Origin: Thiomargarita sp.
GTDB lineage: Bacteria; Pseudomonadota; Gammaproteobacteria; Beggiatoales; Beggiatoaceae
NCBI GenBank assembly: GCA_030618965.1
Contig: JAUXCJ010000066.1
Span: forward strand, 1-6,433
DNA length: 6,433 nucleotides
Reading direction: 5' to 3'
Under the pieces are notes generated by a model. The model ran no database searches. It was not told the DNA's origin and saw nothing but the letters and a program-made list of their open reading frames with translations. Position 1 is the first letter of the stretch, and each line of letters begins with the position of its first letter. The translations under genes were made by a program, and so were the position numbers. Below are positions 5,894 to 6,433 of the stretch, piece by piece.

Positions 5894-5977
5894 CCTAGAC
5901 AAAAATTATGATGTATTTGAACGATGTTCAATATTAGATTTATAGCCAAACTTAATGCTTGATAATTTATGTCTAGG
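5894..5977. repeat. 84-bp element with 16-bp inverted ends (MITE-like)
   Basis: The arm CCTAGACAAAAATTAT (5894-5909) matches the reverse complement of ATAATTTATGTCTAGG (5962-5977) at 15 of 16 positions. Between them are 52 bases containing a perfect small palindrome, TTGAAC-GAT-GTTCAA (5917-5931). The arms are longer than a usual intrinsic terminator stem and the loop is too large, so a miniature inverted-repeat element is the better reading. No flanking target duplication is evident (AAGTG on the left, GATTT on the right). The right arm carries the TAG stop of the pentapeptide gene (5973-5975). Confidence 0.6.
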
Positions 5978-6433
5978 GATTTAAAAACCTAACCCATTCC
6001 AATTCCAAACTTTCTTTAGGTTTCGATTTTCCAAGATTTTTTGCTCCGATACTGTCTGCCCATACTAGGTTTTTTCCCTCAATATTTGTTTTTTCAAGAT
6101 TTGCTCCTGCAAGTTGTAGCCCTACAAGTTGTACTTTCGCAAGGTTTGCCCTTGCAAGGTTGGCCTCCATAAAAAATGCTTCTCTAAGATTTGCTTCTTC
6201 AAGATTTGCTTTTTTGAGATTCGCTCTATAAAAATGTGCTTTTGCAAGATTTGCTTTATAAAGATTTGCTTTATAAAGATTTGCTTCTGTCAGATATGCT
6301 TTTACAAGGTTAGCCGATTCAAGATTTGCATTTTGAAGATTTGCTTTATGAAGACTTGTTCTCTCAAGATTGGTGTTTTGAAGACTTGCTCCTTCCAAAT
6401 CAATACTATCTAAAATAAAGTTAGATAAATCTA
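5973..6433 (-). CDS. Pentapeptide-repeat protein (5' truncated by window)
   Basis: The minus-strand frame is open from the window edge to TAG at 5973-5975, giving 152 visible residues. A TTG at 6396-6398 could be taken as a start, but the frame continues upstream as DLSNF-ILDSI-DLEGA, already in five-residue phase, so the real start is probably beyond the window. About 26 tandem pentads follow the A(N/D)LxX pattern (for example NLYKA, NLEEA, NLREA, NLARA). They predict a right-handed quadrilateral beta-helix of roughly six and a half coils. The last repeats are imperfect (NIEGK, NLVWA, DSIGA), and a short non-repeat tail rich in lysine and glutamate ends VRFLNP. Pentapeptide proteins range from gyrase-protecting DNA mimics of the Qnr/MfpA kind to structural or unknown roles; nothing visible selects one. 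No signal peptide or other domain is in view. The stop lies inside an 84-bp inverted-repeat element. Confidence 0.85.
   Translation of the reverse strand, partial: DLSNFILDSIDLEGASLQNTNLERTSLHKANLQNANLESANLVKAYLTEANLYKANLYKANLAKAHFYRANLKKANLEEANLREAFFMEANLARANLAKVQLVGLQLAGANLEKTNIEGKNLVWADSIGAKNLGKSKPKESLELEWVRFLNP
6246..6286. repeat. Perfect 15-bp tandem repeat inside the pentapeptide gene
   Basis: AAGATTTGCTTTATA occurs at 6246-6260 and 6261-6275 without a change, and its first 11 bases recur at 6276-6286. On the coding strand each unit is one pentapeptide (NLYKA twice in a row). Neighbouring pentads are more diverged, so this looks like the most recent one-pentad duplication in the array. 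Confidence 0.8.

Larger units (their letters stand above)
5310..5972. other. Non-coding, decayed region between glnS remnant and pentapeptide gene
   Basis: No intact gene can be supported in these 660 bases. From left to right the stretch holds the glnS ribosome binding site and promoter (5321-5373), a pair of 42-base-spaced direct repeats (5414-5481), an imperfect hairpin (5492-5539), a frame-broken HicB-like remnant (about 5480-5782), about 110 bases with nothing recognisable (5783-5893), and most of an 84-bp inverted-repeat element (5894-5977). Stops are frequent in all frames. The region reads as a place where accessory DNA has arrived and decayed. Confidence 0.6.

Noticed and set aside
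6246..6370. Regular short repeats that could be taken for a CRISPR array
   Set aside because: The period is 15 bases with no unique spacers, and it encodes pentapeptides in frame.
6129..6413. 94-codon plus-strand frame with a repeated KICF pattern
   Set aside because: It is the antisense of the 15-bp-periodic pentapeptide repeats. The periodicity is fully explained by the minus-strand gene, whose N-L-x-x-A pattern is the meaningful one.

Overview
The window comes from an AT-rich bacterial chromosome, most likely a gammaproteobacterium. The evidence is the housekeeping order of a LysM-protein tail, dprA and topA, the sequence of the GlnRS fragment, and the use of TTG and GTG starts. The many small palindromic elements and the pentapeptide-repeat gene recall large filamentous sulfur bacteria of the Beggiatoaceae type. 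That placement is an inference from style, not from an alignment.

Left half (1-4630), plus strand: a tightly packed, probably co-transcribed cluster. It holds the 3' end of a LysM-domain protein, then two tandem dprA paralogues, then topA. Each of the first three genes runs into the next through an overlapping TTGA (TTG start, TGA stop). DprA loads RecA on incoming single-stranded DNA, and TopA relaxes negative supercoils, so the cluster is about DNA processing and topology. The first dprA encodes a short protein (SAM-like plus Rossmann domains). The second is full length, with a linker and a C-terminal winged helix. They are about 65% identical by hand alignment, and each has lost different family-typical residues. 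The smg gene (DUF494) often found between dprA and topA is absent.

Middle (4631-5400): a short palindromic repeat and an 80-bp inverted-repeat element lie between topA and a minus-strand remnant of glnS. The remnant keeps a good promoter, a Shine-Dalgarno site and the catalytic HIGH motif. It has an in-frame TGA where the family has Leu, and its similarity to GlnRS ends within two bases of the 80-bp element. About two thirds of the gene is missing.

Right part (5400-6433): a stretch of decayed, repeat-rich DNA containing a 42-nt-spaced direct repeat, an imperfect hairpin, a frame-broken remnant resembling a HicB antitoxin, and an 84-bp element with 16-bp inverted ends. One arm of that element carries the stop codon of a minus-strand pentapeptide-repeat gene, whose 5' end lies beyond the window.

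I see no complete novel system. The most interesting points are the diverged dprA pair with a patch of near-identity, and the two small inverted-repeat elements sitting exactly at gene ends.
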